Source of the DNA: Limnephilus marmoratus | Taxonomy: Eukaryota; Arthropoda; Insecta; Trichoptera; Limnephilidae | Direction: 5' to 3' | Assembly: GCA_917880885.1 (NCBI GenBank) | Contig: OU862910.1 | Coordinates: 11,358,710-11,422,709, forward strand | Length of the DNA stretch: 64,000 nt | Shown: positions 11,001-22,930 of the stretch, piece by piece | Layout: each line of letters begins with the position of its first letter | How positions within the stretch are numbered: the first letter of the stretch is position 1 | Notes under the pieces: model-generated | The model's database searches: none | The model's input: only the letters and a program-made list of their open reading frames with translations | What the model was told of the DNA's origin: nothing | Position numbers and translations under genes: made by a program

Positions 11001-11072
11001 GCGCACGCCGGGATTCGATCCCGCGACCTTCGGATTGTGAGTCAAGAGTCTTACCTCTCGACCACGGAGGCT
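11001..11072 (-). repeat. tRNA-derived SINE head
   Basis: On the minus strand a tRNA-like unit has an A-box region GTGGTCGAGAGGTAAGAC and a strong B box CGGGATCGAATCCCG with a paired T arm. The acceptor stem pairs at only about five of seven positions, so I call it a SINE head or degenerate tRNA, not a functional tRNA gene. Confidence 0.55.
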
Positions 11073-13980
11073 GTCAGTTTCTGTCGCTTTTCCACTACCA
11101 AGCGAGCAAAATAACAATTTGCAGTATTTTTACGACTTTATTTTTTACATTAAAAGTACATACTTGAATGTTTTGTTTGTTGACCTGTTTACGTACAAAA
11201 CAGGACAAATAGGCGAATTAAGAGATTAATTTAATTATAAAATACTGCGTAATATTGATATTTGGTAACTAGTAACTACTTACCTACATATTTTATTACA
11301 CTGTTTTTTTTCTGTAAACAAACATTTTATTGATAAAAATGATAACAAAAGTAAACTATTTGAAAATGTTTCGTCAGAGCATAATAAAACTTGGATATTT
11401 TATAGCTCTGTTTTTGTTCACATTAAAAGCTCGTAATATAAAAAACATCACTAACGGGTTCACTGAAAGTTAAGAACTAATTCAAATTCAGAATGTAACC
11501 TAATAATTTAAAGTGATACAATGTTGAGAAGATCAGTCAAAATGCAGTTAAGTTGAATATTTCAAAATATGACTAAGCATATTTTGTTTTATTTCCAATG
11601 CGGAATTTTTTTGCTGTTTGTACGTTATTTGCGCAAATCGGGCTTAAACCACGATAATGACGGAATGTCGAACACATAGGATGGAAGATAAAAGTAACAT
11701 GCAACTTTAAAATGTGTCAATACAAGATAAGATAAAAGTACAAGTCTGCTAGCGTTGGCAGTCATCAGGGATCAGGCGATGATGGATTCGGCGATAAGAA
11801 TATTGGTTGGAATGAAGCAACTGATAGGATTATCCTCAAAATAATTGAAATATGGATTTTTCCAAAATAAACAGGTAAACTCGGCAATCAGCCATGTATC
11901 AGCAGAATCTCACGTGAGATTTACAATGTCAATGATTTATGAGGGTCATAAAACTCATAAATATTATAATTGGCGATAAACATAATGGACACTTCATTAT
12001 TATATTACCATTCGATGCATATGAATAATAATTTCAACAAAACATAATGTAAAACAAGATACCAGGTAGACTTGATTGTAATACTATAATTACGTATTAT
12101 TAAGATCAGTGATCAGACACTACAAGAATAATTGTTATGTGCTCAGAGCAAGGAACACAAAACGTGGCACGAATAAAATTACATTTACTAAAGCCATTTG
12201 ATTTTTTGCATTTAATCGCTAAATAATTTACCGAAATTAAATCGCGATGTTCACCCACGTTAATGCGAAGCAAACACGTACTACTTTAATGGTGTTATAA
12301 AGTAGTTAGTGAGTATTTTACATGTGAATCTATTTCGAGAGATTCGAATAGACGAACGATGTTTTTCGGCCTGGCCTGGCTTGTCAATATTTACAAAATC
12401 CACTACTCTAGAACTCCAAGACATATTTTTTGAATGTCAAAAAAATATACGAGATATTATGCCTCCAAATATATTCTGGGAGATAAGTGAACAGTGTTTA
12501 CCTTTTCGAAAAATACTGCGGGAAGATAGCGAACCGGTTAGGAACGGTTTAATCTGGTTTCGAAACAGGTGAAAAATATTTTTTCCACGTAGAGAGATTT
12601 CGCCCTTTGGTCGAGATAACCTTATGCGGTGAATAGATAAGTGTCTTATCTAAAAATACACGCCGAAATGAGGTGCACGTACTTTCTTAATAACAGTTTC
12701 ACTATTGATTACATCACACCTCACGCTCAGGCTTTATTAAATTTATATACATAGCATATCTGTGCCGCGATGTAATATAATAATATCATATTCGGATACC
12801 TCTTCCAAAAACATTTTATTGCATATTTGTCATGTGCTTAAAATGGCCGAGTAATGTTTAAACCACATATTATGATTAGTCACGTACTTCCCTAACTTCC
12901 CTCTTTTCCGCCCCATACCCCACTTCCTTCCACCTCACAACTTCTCCCAGATATGGTCTTGTATGGTGTCACATAAAAATATAAATAACGGTGATCCAAA
13001 TATAAACATTAGTGAGTAAACATGAGTATTTTGTGACACAGTACGTGTGTAGGATTACCGGCATGATGGGCCACGTTACTGATTTAACTTTGTAATACGC
13101 GTTAAATTATTATTTATACAAATAAACTACACCGGCGACCTAGTTAACATGACGGATTCTAAATTTGCCAATGGAAATAGCACGCTTCTTGTATGAAAGC
13201 TTCGTGCAGAATCGTATTTCCCTCGTCTGAAACCTTTAGTACTTACTTGACTGATAGATTTGAACTCATCGCAGAATATTTAAACACAACTGTACGGGAC
13301 ACATGAACAAATAGATCGTCCGTTAATATTAATTGACGGCAACACCAGGAAAAGAAAAGCGGATATATCATTTCTATGACTCGGTCTGGAAAATCACTGA
13401 AATTAAATAAATGCTGAATCATTGTTTGCTAATTGATCTTTCAAAAGTCCGGACAAGGTTTAGAAGTCCGAACAATCGGCACTAAATCCGAGCGTATCTC
13501 AAAAGCCTTAGATAAATGATAGTTTAAAATAATAATAATTTATCAGCGTGTGCCTTGGCAGGTGGCAAGATTATTACCCAAACTAAAACGGCCTAAATCT
13601 AGAAACAACATGTCTATGGAAGTCGATAACGAATGATAGATTGAACTATTCACAAAGTCATTACTTATTGTCCCATTTAAGATGTGGCACAATCGATTCA
13701 AAATAACATTCATATTATAATGGAGGTAGATTTAACGAAAAACAAAACACACTATCTTTATTACTGTCAAGTTAACAAACAATCATTCGTGTATGGCGTA
13801 ATATGTTATGTTACTACACACAGGTGGTGAAAATAATGTATTTGTTGACACAATTATCGGTAAATCTTCATTAATAGTATTTATTTGAAGTATTATTTTT
13901 TTCCAGACGGCTGCTGCAGATCAAAACAATTATAGGAATTTCGATAAATTTAACTATGAATTCAGAATTAAAAGTAACAT
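11073..13980. other. Long intronic stretch of bunched without recognised features
   Basis: About 2.9 kb of AT-rich DNA. Open frames such as 12309-12572 show no family motif. No TIR pair, tRNA-like unit or splice-bounded coding block was found. Confidence 0.4.
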
Positions 13981-13984
13981 ATTA

Positions 13985-14640
13985 TTTTTTTTATATTTTT
14001 TATTAGTGACTATTTAATTACAGATTTGATGAGAATTACAAGATATGATAATGTATATAAATATTTCATCTGTTTGTTCTTAGTCCTCCTCACTAGGTGG
14101 TCCTGTGCTGAGGCGGACTGGTAGATTTCTTTGATTTTCCGTTATTTAGTTTCTATGATGTTTTTAATACATTCTCTAGTATGTCTGCATTAATTTCTTT
14201 CACCCATGTTTTGACTTTTTCCTTAAACTTATTTATCTTTTCTATCTTTTTCAAACTCGGAGGAAGGATGTTGTAAAGTTTGATTGCCAGATATATGTGG
14301 TTTCTTTGGCCAAAACTTGTTTTGAATTTTGGAACATCTCGTATATCCTTTTTTGAGGCTCTTGTGTCATGTATCCGAGTTTCTTAGGAGAGTTTATTAG
14401 GAGATTTTCTGTTTTTAAAGTGATGTATAAGAATATTCTTGGCATATATTTGTTTTAAATTTAGAATGTCAAAACACTTAAAAATATCTTTTGAGGGGGT
14501 TCTGATGGGTAATTTTAGTATGGTTTTTATAATGCTCTTCTGAGCAATATCTAAGTGGTTAATATGATTTGCTGTAGCAGATCCCCATACTAGAATTCCG
14601 TACTCAAGACGGAAATGACATAAAGCATAAAATACTTTGA
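13985..14640 (-). pseudogene. CR1/Jockey-like LINE, reverse transcriptase C-terminus and 3'UTR
   Basis: Read on the minus strand from 14640, the peptide goes FYALCHFRLEYGILVWGSA then DIAQKSIIKTILKLP. After a break it resumes with SPKKLGYMTQEPQKRI and ends near LYNILPPSLKKIEKINKF. These are the thumb and C-terminal motifs of CR1/Jockey-group LINEs. Frame breaks make it a pseudogene. The 3'UTR ends near 14085 with a conserved CCTCAGCACAGG...CTAGTGAGGAGGACTAAG block. Confidence 0.7.
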
Positions 14641-14664
14641 TGTCTTTCCTAGGTAGTATGTATA

Positions 14665-14735
14665 GAAACTACTATTAACTACTATTAACTACTATTAAAC
14701 TACTATTAAACTACTATTAAACTACTATTAACCCT
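14665..14735. repeat. Short tandem repeat, ACTACTATTAA unit
   Basis: Six to seven copies of ACTACTATTA or ACTACTATTAA follow one another. They sit between the two divergent LINE 3' ends. Confidence 0.85.
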
Positions 14736-14779
14736 ACATAAACCACGAAATTGTAGGTACTACAGAAGTCGCTGAAAAT

Positions 14780-14921
14780 ATTCTATTCAAAATCTAGTCC
14801 CCCTCCCTCAGCACAGGATCTTCTAGTGAGGAGGACTAAGAAAATATTCAACAACTCTTTTGTATTTCATATATATCTTCTTAAAATATATGAATTGTAA
14901 AATCACTAACATTTCACTTTA
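14780..14921 (+). mobile_element. Second LINE 3' end of the same family, opposite orientation
   Basis: The block CCTCAGCACAGGATC...TAGTGAGGAGGACTAAG at about 14800-14842 is the plus-strand version of the 3'UTR block found inverted at 14085-14125. The two 3' ends therefore point away from each other. Either two insertions abut or one insertion suffered 5' inversion. Confidence 0.6.
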
Positions 14922-15041
14922 GGGAACGTACCCATACTACGTGACCAACTTTTTGCAATTTTTAACCCCCCCCCCCCTGGTGACCAAAAACCTAAGCCCG
15001 CCGCCGCCCCTAAACGTGTCACGTAGTATGGGTACGTTCCC
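14922..15041. mobile_element. Harbinger-type MITE, copy 1 (120 bp)
   Basis: The terminal inverted repeats start GGGAACGTACCCATACTACG and are flanked by TTA on the left and TTG on the right, close to the 3-bp TWA duplication seen in the other two copies. The interior holds a run of 13 C. Other copies lie at 23920-24249 and 48175-48335. Confidence 0.8.
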
Positions 15042-16380
15042 TTGATGTAATCGTACTATTTCAAAATTGCCTACAAATAGAGAGAAAGTTCGACACAAAA
15101 CTGTTTTATTATTTATGTAAAGCTCCGGCGTTACCCAGGCTCTATTCTGCTTTAAGGGGCGGGGAAAGGAGATGGTGGGGGGGGGGGGGTGGTTTTTCGA
15201 AATCTCATGTAGACAGTGACCTTTCATTAACTTCGGAATAAAACTGTAGATTTGTATACCAATCTAATCCACAGACACAGTTCTTAGATAATAAATAAAG
15301 TGGAATAAATATTATTAAAATGTGAGATCATAAAGCATCAGGTATTTAATAAGTAACTATGATAAGAGGTCGACTGAGTATGACTTTACCCGTCAGCCGT
15401 CAGTACTGTCAGTAGTAGTGAGTGGTAACAGCTGAACTCTTCATTATTATCTGTTAAAACTTCATAACAAACCGTAAACTGGCAACAAATCAACCTTTTT
15501 TGTTTTGGGTTTGCACTCTTTCTTAGCTCGGTAATTAGCTATCGCAGAGGTTATCGGTGGAAAGAGGTCAAAACGATGACTCCATTAACATCTATTCGAT
15601 TTGATTAATTTAATAACATGAAAAATACTAGTTGTAGAATTTTCAGATTAGTATTCAACAGGTTGGACGCAAGGGTCATCTCTGCAGATAGATATTTGAT
15701 TGACATCTGCCACGGGCACATACGATGCGTTCACCGTGTACTTCCATGCTTCATGCCAAATGAAAACATCATTGAACATGACTTCATCAATAAAATTCAT
15801 CGATATTAAATATATTTAATGCTATTGTGATAACAAAACACATTTGTGTTAAATCTTCATAAATTTCACTCATTTGTTTCTGTAATAATTATTAATGAAA
15901 GATAAATAAATAAATATGAATGTTGACAAAATAACAATGACACGGAACGAAACGCATCAATCGATCGATTTTTAATAACAAATGATAACGACTGTTTATT
16001 TTCAGTTTAAATTGAATACATGCAGATTAAAACAACAAAATCATTTAGATGTTTAAATGATTAGATGTGACGCGATTTTTAACGACGGTATCCATAGATT
16101 TGATCAAACTGCATCATCAGCCGTGAAAATGGTGAGAAAAAAAATCACCAGTATGTAGTAAACACAGATAAATTTACATGTCGTCAGAGAGAAAAACAAA
16201 TTTTCATGACACTAATTTTGATATTTAGCAATAAAAGTATGATAATAATAAATAATGACAGAATAATGTTCAATATTGCGCTGGATTTGATTGATTGTGA
16301 CGAAACATCGATTGTTTTAAAATGAAGGGGCAAATTAAGAAAGAGCTAAATTTTAACCAACCATGTTCAATAGGCAAAAT
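15042..16380. other. Intron, no gene
   Basis: The stretch contains a run of 13 G at about 15178-15190 and otherwise unstructured AT-rich sequence. The small open frame at 15618-15809 has no recognisable domain. Confidence 0.4.
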
Positions 16381-16798
16381 TCACAAAATGTATTATGTTA
16401 CCCCTTAGACTCAGGCTAATTTGTTCGCTTTTAGGAACAACTCACGTAGGTCTCATAGAAATCGCTGTGTCTCCCTTTCTATCATAGTGAGAAATATGAT
16501 ATAAATTGTGTTAGAAAGAGAAAACACCATGGTTTATATACAAATCTAAAAGTTACCACAAAATAAGTAAAATGTACAACTTTACGAAACCAAAGTTTCG
16601 GATCGCAAATTTAAAAAGAAAAGATTAAGATACTTTGGGATTTTTTTATTAATCATTTTTACGTGGAACGAGAAAAAAAGTGAGGTAACAATAAAGTTTA
16701 CATAATAGATACATTCGTCAATAATAAAATATGTATGTGTTTTAATTTTTTTCATTATCAGTAATTTTAAAATTATTTTTTTTTTTTGGTATGTTTAT

Positions 16799-17210
16799 AT
16801 GCGGAAGCATGGAACCTATCTAAGGATCATGCACCATATTGACTTACTTGAGGAAACTGATTCTGTGAGCCTAGAAACTAGAAGGAAAGCAAGTCTTGGT
16901 ATTCTGTCTTTCAAAATTTGGAACAATTTCATCAATAGCCCATTTCTCTTGGGATGCTATGATTTATATGTACCAGACCACTACAGCCGAAGTCGACATC
17001 ATGACTTATTTAAAGTACCGAACGGCAGAACAGACGTCTTGGCAAAGCATAGCATGACGAGGGGAGTGGTGCTGTTAAATGAAATTGCAAACCATTTGGA
17101 TGTAAGTGACTGTTCTTTATATGCCTTAAAATCATTATTGAAGAGTCACTTGCCTAAATGCTGATAGGGTAACTAAATTTTACTGTAATTGGAATTATTC
17201 TGTTGTACAA
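16799..17210 (+). pseudogene. LINE reverse transcriptase C-terminal fragment
   Basis: The open frame at 16799-17164 gives RRKASLGILSFKIWNNF, then YVPDHYSRSRHHDLFKVP and NGRTDVLAKHSMTRGVVLLN, ending SLLKSHLPKC. This is the layout of the extreme C terminus of CR1/Jockey-group LINE polymerases in insects. The catalytic part is missing, and an AT-rich tail (AATAATAATAAAAAA) follows the stop. Confidence 0.7.
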
Positions 17211-17751
17211 TAATAATAAAAAATACAAAATTTACGTTCGGATGCAAAAATTTAATATTTAAAAAATCATGTGTTTATTTCGATTTATAAAATTTGTAAG
17301 CGTGTTCTATCACCTTGCAAAAACAGTTTTTAGTTTTCGGATACATTCAGAAATATTCCATTAATTTGAATTTTATTACAAAGCGGAAATATTTCGAGCC
17401 CCTAAAAAAAACTCCAAACTAAAAAGATGTATATTCAAACTCAAAGCAGCAAAGAAATAAAATACATTCGATTTCTAAAACAGATGCAAAGGTCCCCCAT
17501 TCGAGCCGATAAAATCCACATAAAGTTGTTTTGCTATTGATGCAAAGTTACGGAGATGTTTGGTCTTCATTGCAGCAAATACATCAACATTATTTAGCTA
17601 CCCGGAAACATGGAATAATTCCTTTCATTAACGAGGAAATGTTTCCATCAGAAATCATTGCATCTTGATTGTTATCAATAACAACGGTTTGTGTGAACCT
17701 ACTGGGACTTGAAGGACAAACCGGCAACATGCAGAGGTCGAGGTTTCATAA

Positions 17752-18018
17752 GGAACGGTGACCCGATAATTGATCCGGCGTCAATTGGCCCCCCGACAGT
17801 TGATCCCCGCGATAGTTGACCCCTCCGGCACATGATCCGGCGGACAGTTGATCTCTCGGACAATTGATTCCCTAAAAGATTATTTCTTCAAGTAAGTATG
17901 CAAAGAGGATATACGGCCGTACAAAAAAAGTCTTAGAAATAAGCTTTTAGGAGATCAATTGTCCGAGGGTACAACTCTCTACCGGATGAACTGTCGGGGG
18001 GTCAACTGTCATGGAACC
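17752..18018. mobile_element. Foldback element with iterated CGGACAGTTGATCC motif
   Basis: The left half is an array of about seven imperfect copies of a 16-17 nt unit (GATAATTGATCCGGCG, GACAGTTGATCCCCGC, GATAGTTGACCCC, GGACAGTTGATCTC, GGACAATTGATTCC). The right half carries inverted versions (GATCAATTGTCCG, GAACTGTCGG, GTCAACTGTCATGGAACC). The same motif forms the ends of the element at 31626-32684. Confidence 0.7.
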
Positions 18019-18465
18019 ACATGGAACACACTAGATTGCAAGTAGGAAAACAAATAATGTAAAACAAGTGAATACGTCTAACAATTTTGATTGAATAATA
18101 TGGATTAACAACTTATTAAAAAAACAACGGGCTGACGTCAGAAAAATGAAGGGAAGTTAGTGACGAAGTGCGAGTTTTTTATGGAAAGTAAACAGTTTAC
18201 ATTAGAACATATCAACTACTCAACTTAACCCCTAAAGCTAATTTGTTAGGTTATCGTAACACATCTTACAGGTCTCATATAAACCTTTGTCTCCCTTACT
18301 ATAATTTTATTTATTTATTTATAAGTACATGTTACATGATTAATACATTTACTTGAGAATATACATTAGATCACCATACCAGGCAGCTGCCTGTATCATG
18401 GGATATATGGTTATAAATAAGATCTAAACAATGTTAAAAAGATAAAACACAACGATTTATCTTAA

Positions 18466-19169
18466 GAGCGTTTAACCAGCCAGCGGACGAAAATCCACAT
18501 TTCGTCGAAAGTTGTTCTTACGATCGTGCAGGGCGGTTACAATGAGAAAGATTAATTATTCTCCGTACCAGCTTTTTTAAATTATAACTCAATATCGAAT
18601 TTATTTCTATCCAAATTAGCTTTAATTTATACCTTCATCCAAAATGAAAGGCGTGATGATAAAACTATTAAAATAATGTAGTTTTTGTAATTATTTTTTG
18701 ATTATAAGTATTTATCATTTTTAAATAATGTCTAAATTTAATAAGAATGTTAAAAAAAATCTGAAATATATTAGTTTGTAAGTGCGCAAATAAATACACA
18801 AATGGACCAATTTTCGTCAAGAAACACATGTACGTACATATTTTTTAATGATTTTATTGAAACTAAAATTAAAATTCTAAAACATGCGTTTGCTAGATAA
18901 TGTATTGATTTATTTTACTGCATGATTATATTATTTGAAATGGGTGTGGTATAATACAAAATCTTTTTTGAAAATTTAATAAATCTCCCAACGACCTATG
19001 GAATAACCTTATTATACAAAAATTAAAAAAAATTCTCAAAATTTATTACATGCGAATGCTAGATAAAAGAACAATCTTTCGAGATCCATTTATAATTTTT
19101 TGTGGAAAAGAGTCAATACGTCTAAAATCTTTTTTGAAAATGACGTATTTCCGGTTTTCTCTGGCCCTC
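18466..19169. mobile_element. piggyBac-like non-autonomous element, copy 1 (704 bp)
   Basis: The element begins GAGCGTTTAACCAGCC and ends GGTTTTCTCTGGCCCTC, and is flanked on both sides by TTAA (18462-18465 and 19170-19173). A second copy at 43914-44627 is nearly collinear and is also flanked by TTAA. The TTAA duplication at two independent loci is the signature of piggyBac. Terminal repeats are short and imperfect, and no transposase frame remains. Confidence 0.7.
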
Positions 19170-19660
19170 TTAACATATAAAAGTTAACCACAAAATAATT
19201 GAAATGTACACCATTATGAATCCAAAGTTTCCCGCCGCAATGGGGTATTTCCACGTTTATTTTAATTGCTTAAAAAAAATTAGCAAAAAATTACGATGAT
19301 TACAGCATTTTTATTTTATTTTTACAGAGAGTCAAAATTTCCCATTTTTGAATTACCGCTAAAACACGCTGACGTCACATTCCTATTTTCAAACCATGGG
19401 CCGTTTTGATTTTTTCAGTTTTAGATCGTTTTTAAAATAAATAATATTTAATGAAAACATATAAAACAAACATTTTTAGTAGGATGATTAAAATCAGACT
19501 TTAAATCCGACTCCTGAAATACCCCGTTTCTGCGTATTTTATCACCATTCAAAAACAGTTTTTAGATTTCAGATGCGTTCAAAAACATTCTATTTATTTG
19601 GATTTTATTGCAAAGCCGAAATATTTTGATAGAATAGGCCCGAGGCTCGAGCCTTTATAA

Positions 19661-20256
19661 AAGAGAAATTTAGGTACTACAAAATTTGCTGAAATTATTT
19701 TTGATACACATTTTGTGTTCATACCAAAGACCAATTATAATTATTTCGTAACGTAAAAGCAAAAAAGGTTAAAAGAACGCGTGAAGGGCGTAGGAAAGTT
19801 GAATTCTGATTAATAAATCAGGGCTACCAATATGACCGTTTTTTGCATAGAAATATCGCACCTGAATGTCTACGTGCCGATATGTCTGTCTACGTCTACT
19901 CTACGTGCATTCTGCATCAATTTTATTAAGCTGCTTATAGATAACACTACTAAATCGATTGCGTGACCTGTAATATACGTATATGTACAAATAATTACGT
20001 ACATACATGTTTTTAAATCAGTTTTTTTTCATCTGCGATTCATAAAATGGATATCGTACAACTGATATACGAATTATAAGTGACTGAGTAAATAGTCAAA
20101 ATAAAGTAGCTTTATTGGTGCTAATGAAAAGTTAACAGTATTTAGCACATTATCGAAACACATTCACGCGCTAGCACATCGTCAACTCATTTGGATAGGC
20201 TTCTAACTTCACTTTACCTTATTCTTGAGTCATGTGGTATCATAATTTGCATATAT
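19661..20256. other. Intron, no gene
   Basis: Unstructured AT-rich sequence. Nothing recognised. Confidence 0.35.
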
Positions 20257-20584
20257 GTTTTCTCGTAATCTATTTCCCAATTTCTGATTTTGAGGTTGAA
20301 TCTTGATTAAAGTATTTTAATTGAACATATTTTAAAGGAAAATATTTAAATAGGAAGTGTACTTACTATTTTTATAACATACCTAAACATGCAAATAGAA
20401 CCATATGCAACCAGCTAGGGCAACATAATTCATTGCATAAGGTTCTAATTACATTTCTCTAACGCAATTCCAAGCTACGTCCACGTCCTATTTAAATATG
20501 TTCCATTAAATATGATCGATTAAAATCATTTACACAAGATTGAACCTCAAAATTCAAAATTGTAAAATAGATTACGAAAATTAG
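20257..20584. mobile_element. TIR element, about 328 bp
   Basis: Arms of about 110 bp are imperfect inverted copies. The left arm has TTTTCTCGTAATCTATTT and TTTTGAGGTTGAATCTTG. The right arm has CAAGATTGAACCTCAAAA and AAATAGATTACGAAAA. No coding capacity is seen, and the superfamily is not determined. Confidence 0.65.
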
Positions 20585-20706
20585 TCTTGGCAAACTTTGA
20601 AATGAGAACGTTGTAAGGCGATGTTAAAACCTTATCCAATCAAAGTAACGAACTATAAAAATACACTATAACAACGATCAACAGTCAGATACAAACAAAA
20701 TAGAGA

Positions 20707-21480
20707 ATGAAAGTGATGTTAGAACCTTGTAAAATAAATGGAGTTCGATTTAGGAATTTCTTTATACGGAAATACAACACATATGGTTCTGAAAATTCTT
20801 TTGGTTATAGAAATGAGCCAAAGAAATGGTTTTGCATTCAAAGATCATTTTTGAAAAAAAAAATGTCAGTTAGACCCTTGTACAACCGAAGTAACGATAT
20901 TTGTACCGTATGGGCCAATCTATCCTGCGTATAATACGCGAGAAGTTGGTAATGCAAAGTTATCGAATGATACAAGCTAACAGAAATGAGCAAAAGAAAC
21001 GGTTTTGCCTTCAAAGGTCATTTTCGAAAACAGTGTCAGTTAGAACCTTGTCCAAATGGAGTGACAATATTTATACCATATGGGCCAATCTATCTTGCGC
21101 ATCGTATGCGAGAAGTTGGTTACGCAGTGTTACCGAATGGCACAAGCTAACAAAAATGAGCAAAAGAAATGGTTTTTCAATCAGAGGTTATTTTTTAAAA
21201 CAGTCAGTTAGAACCTTGTCCAACTGGAATGACGATATTTATACCATATGGGCAAATCTATCCTACGCGAGAAGTTGGTTATGCATGTTGTCGAATTGCA
21301 CAGCTAACAGAAATGAACAAAAGAAACGGTTTTGCATTCAAAGATCATTTTTGAAAAAAATTGTCAGTCAGAACCTTGTCCGACTGGAGTGACGATATTT
21401 ATACCATATGGGCCAATCTATCCTGCGTATCGTATGCGAGAAGTTGGTTACGCGGTGTTATCGAATGGCACAAGCTAACG
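20707..21480. repeat. Tandem repeat array, unit 160-170 bp, about 4.5 copies
   Basis: The anchor TGGGCCAATCTATC (one copy TGGGCAAATCTATC) occurs at 20911, 21081, 21249 and 21409, giving spacings of 170, 168 and 160. Each unit also carries AGAACCTTGTCC, GAGAAGTTGGTTACGC and GAAACGGTTTTGC. Indels between units fall partly in threes, so open reading frames run through two or three units. I regard those as by-products of the repeat. Confidence 0.9.
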
Positions 21481-22052
21481 CCACTTTGGCTGCGGAGTGT
21501 GGAGCTAAATATACATCGGGAGGGGAGATAAACACTAAATAAAATAATAATGACAACGCTCGTGAAATCACTTATCAATCAATTTAATCGATCAGTACAT
21601 ATATCGACCGCGCGATGGGTTGAATGTCAAAACAGACGTAATTACGGCGAGCAAAGTCCAATAATGGGCCCGCGATGAGTAAATATCTATAAATAAATAA
21701 TACTTTTATCAAGATTTATGATCCTGACGCGCGACTTGTTTTTTTCGATAATAATCATCCGGTGATGAACCTTGAATAACTATTTGAAATGTACAGTTGC
21801 ATTTCGATTGATTTCCGATAAGATCTGGGGATTAATATCATTCTAATCTTTCATCTGCGAAATGGTAAGATCAAACTACCCTACCTTTGACACATAAAAA
21901 CATGAAAAGAAAACTCGATCGATAGGTACATCATCTACTTCTTCGTTTATATAATATTATAAGGTTAGTGAATTTTAAACATTTCCACTAAAACACTTCA
22001 CATTCAAGCTAACAGTAGATTTGCACAAAACGCACTAAGATGAACTAATATA
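21481..22052. other. Intron, no gene
   Basis: AT-rich sequence with nothing recognised. Confidence 0.35.
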
Positions 22053-22482
22053 AAAAAAAACAACAACAAATCGTACGGGTAACCCATCAGCCCCGAGCAT
22101 ATTCTGACAGATGATCTGATTATTTCCGCTTTGTAATAAAATCCAAATAAATGGAATATTCCAGAACGGTAGGTATCCAAAAACTAAAAACTGTTTTTGA
22201 AAAATGGTGAAATATGCTTATAAACAATTAATTTTTTAAATACAAAAATATTTAACGAAAACATTAAAAAATTTTGAAAATGGTAAGCCATTTTGTTTAT
22301 TTCTAATAATAAAATTTGATAGCATATTTCACCATTTTTCAAAAACAGTTTTTAGTTTTTGGATACCGTTCTGGAATATTCCATTTATTTGGATTTTATT
22401 GCAAAGCGGAAATAATCAGATCATCTGTCAGAATATGCTCGGGGCTGATGGGTTACCCGTACGATTTGTTGTTGTTTTTTTT
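22053..22482. repeat. Large palindrome, arms about 165 bp
   Basis: The left arm 22053-22217 (AACAACAACAAATCGTACGG inward) and right arm 22318-22482 are near-identical inverted copies around a 100-bp AT-rich centre. The arms include the block AACAGTTTTTAGTTTTTGGA...TTTGGATTTTATTGCAAAG, shared with the unclassified repeat at 16.4-19.7 kb. It looks like a foldback or head-to-head form of that element. Confidence 0.85.
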
Positions 22483-22765
22483 AAACAAAAATTTATGATG
22501 ACGAAAAAAATACACATTTTATTAGACAAATGTATTATAAACGTTAGTCACCTCACCTTTTTGTCGTTTCACGTAAAAAAATAACAAATTAGCTCGAGAG
22601 GTTAAAAATACGGTTACATACAATTTACCATGACTCTAACAGACCACCTATCTATGTATCCTTCCTACAGCTGCAGTAAAAACTCTTCTAAACCCATCTA
22701 ACTGGGGAGTGAATAAATTCCATAATGTCACCACAAATGCATGAATGAATTACATATTTTAATCT

Positions 22766-22837
22766 TCGATGGGAATCCAACCCGCCACCTTCCGACTCAA
22801 AAGCGAGCATGTGAACTGTTACGCTAAAGAAGCCAAT
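22766..22837 (-). repeat. tRNA-derived SINE head
   Basis: On the minus strand there is an A-box-like TTTAGCGTAACAGTTCAC and a B-box-like GGCGGGTTGGATTCCC. The cloverleaf is incomplete. Confidence 0.4.
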
Positions 22838-22892
22838 GTACGTTAAGAAATAAAAATATATTTACCTGTAATTGGCAAATTAACAAAAAATG

Positions 22893-22930
22893 GATTTCGT
22901 CGGGAATCGAATCCGAGACGGCCGAGAGAG
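22893..22930 (-). repeat. B-box fragment of a tRNA-derived SINE
   Basis: The minus strand reads CGGATTCGATTCCCGACG, a good tRNA B box with T-arm pairing. The 5' half is not recognisable. Confidence 0.35.

Larger units (their letters stand above)
16381..19660. repeat. Two diverged copies of an unclassified repeat, both invaded by other elements
   Basis: Blocks are shared between 16405-16620 plus 17320-17400 and 18225-18300 plus 19185-19650. One shared block has GGTCTCATA...TGTCTCCCTT. Another has TATAAAAGTTA(A)CCACAAAATAA. A third has AACAGTTTTTAGTTTTCGG followed by ATTTTATTACAAAGCGGAAA. The first copy holds a LINE fragment (16799-17164) and the second holds a piggyBac-like element (18466-19169). 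The third block recurs in the palindrome at 22053-22482 and at 62395-62540. Confidence 0.55.

Noticed and set aside
12309..12572. Possible 87-codon gene
   Set aside because: No domain, no splice context and no coding-like codon use.
14085..14842. TIR transposon of about 760 bp
   Set aside because: The inverted blocks are LINE 3'UTR sequence, one of them directly following a LINE coding end.
20901..21392. 163-codon frame across the tandem array
   Set aside because: The protein simply repeats with the DNA unit; no independent evidence of coding.
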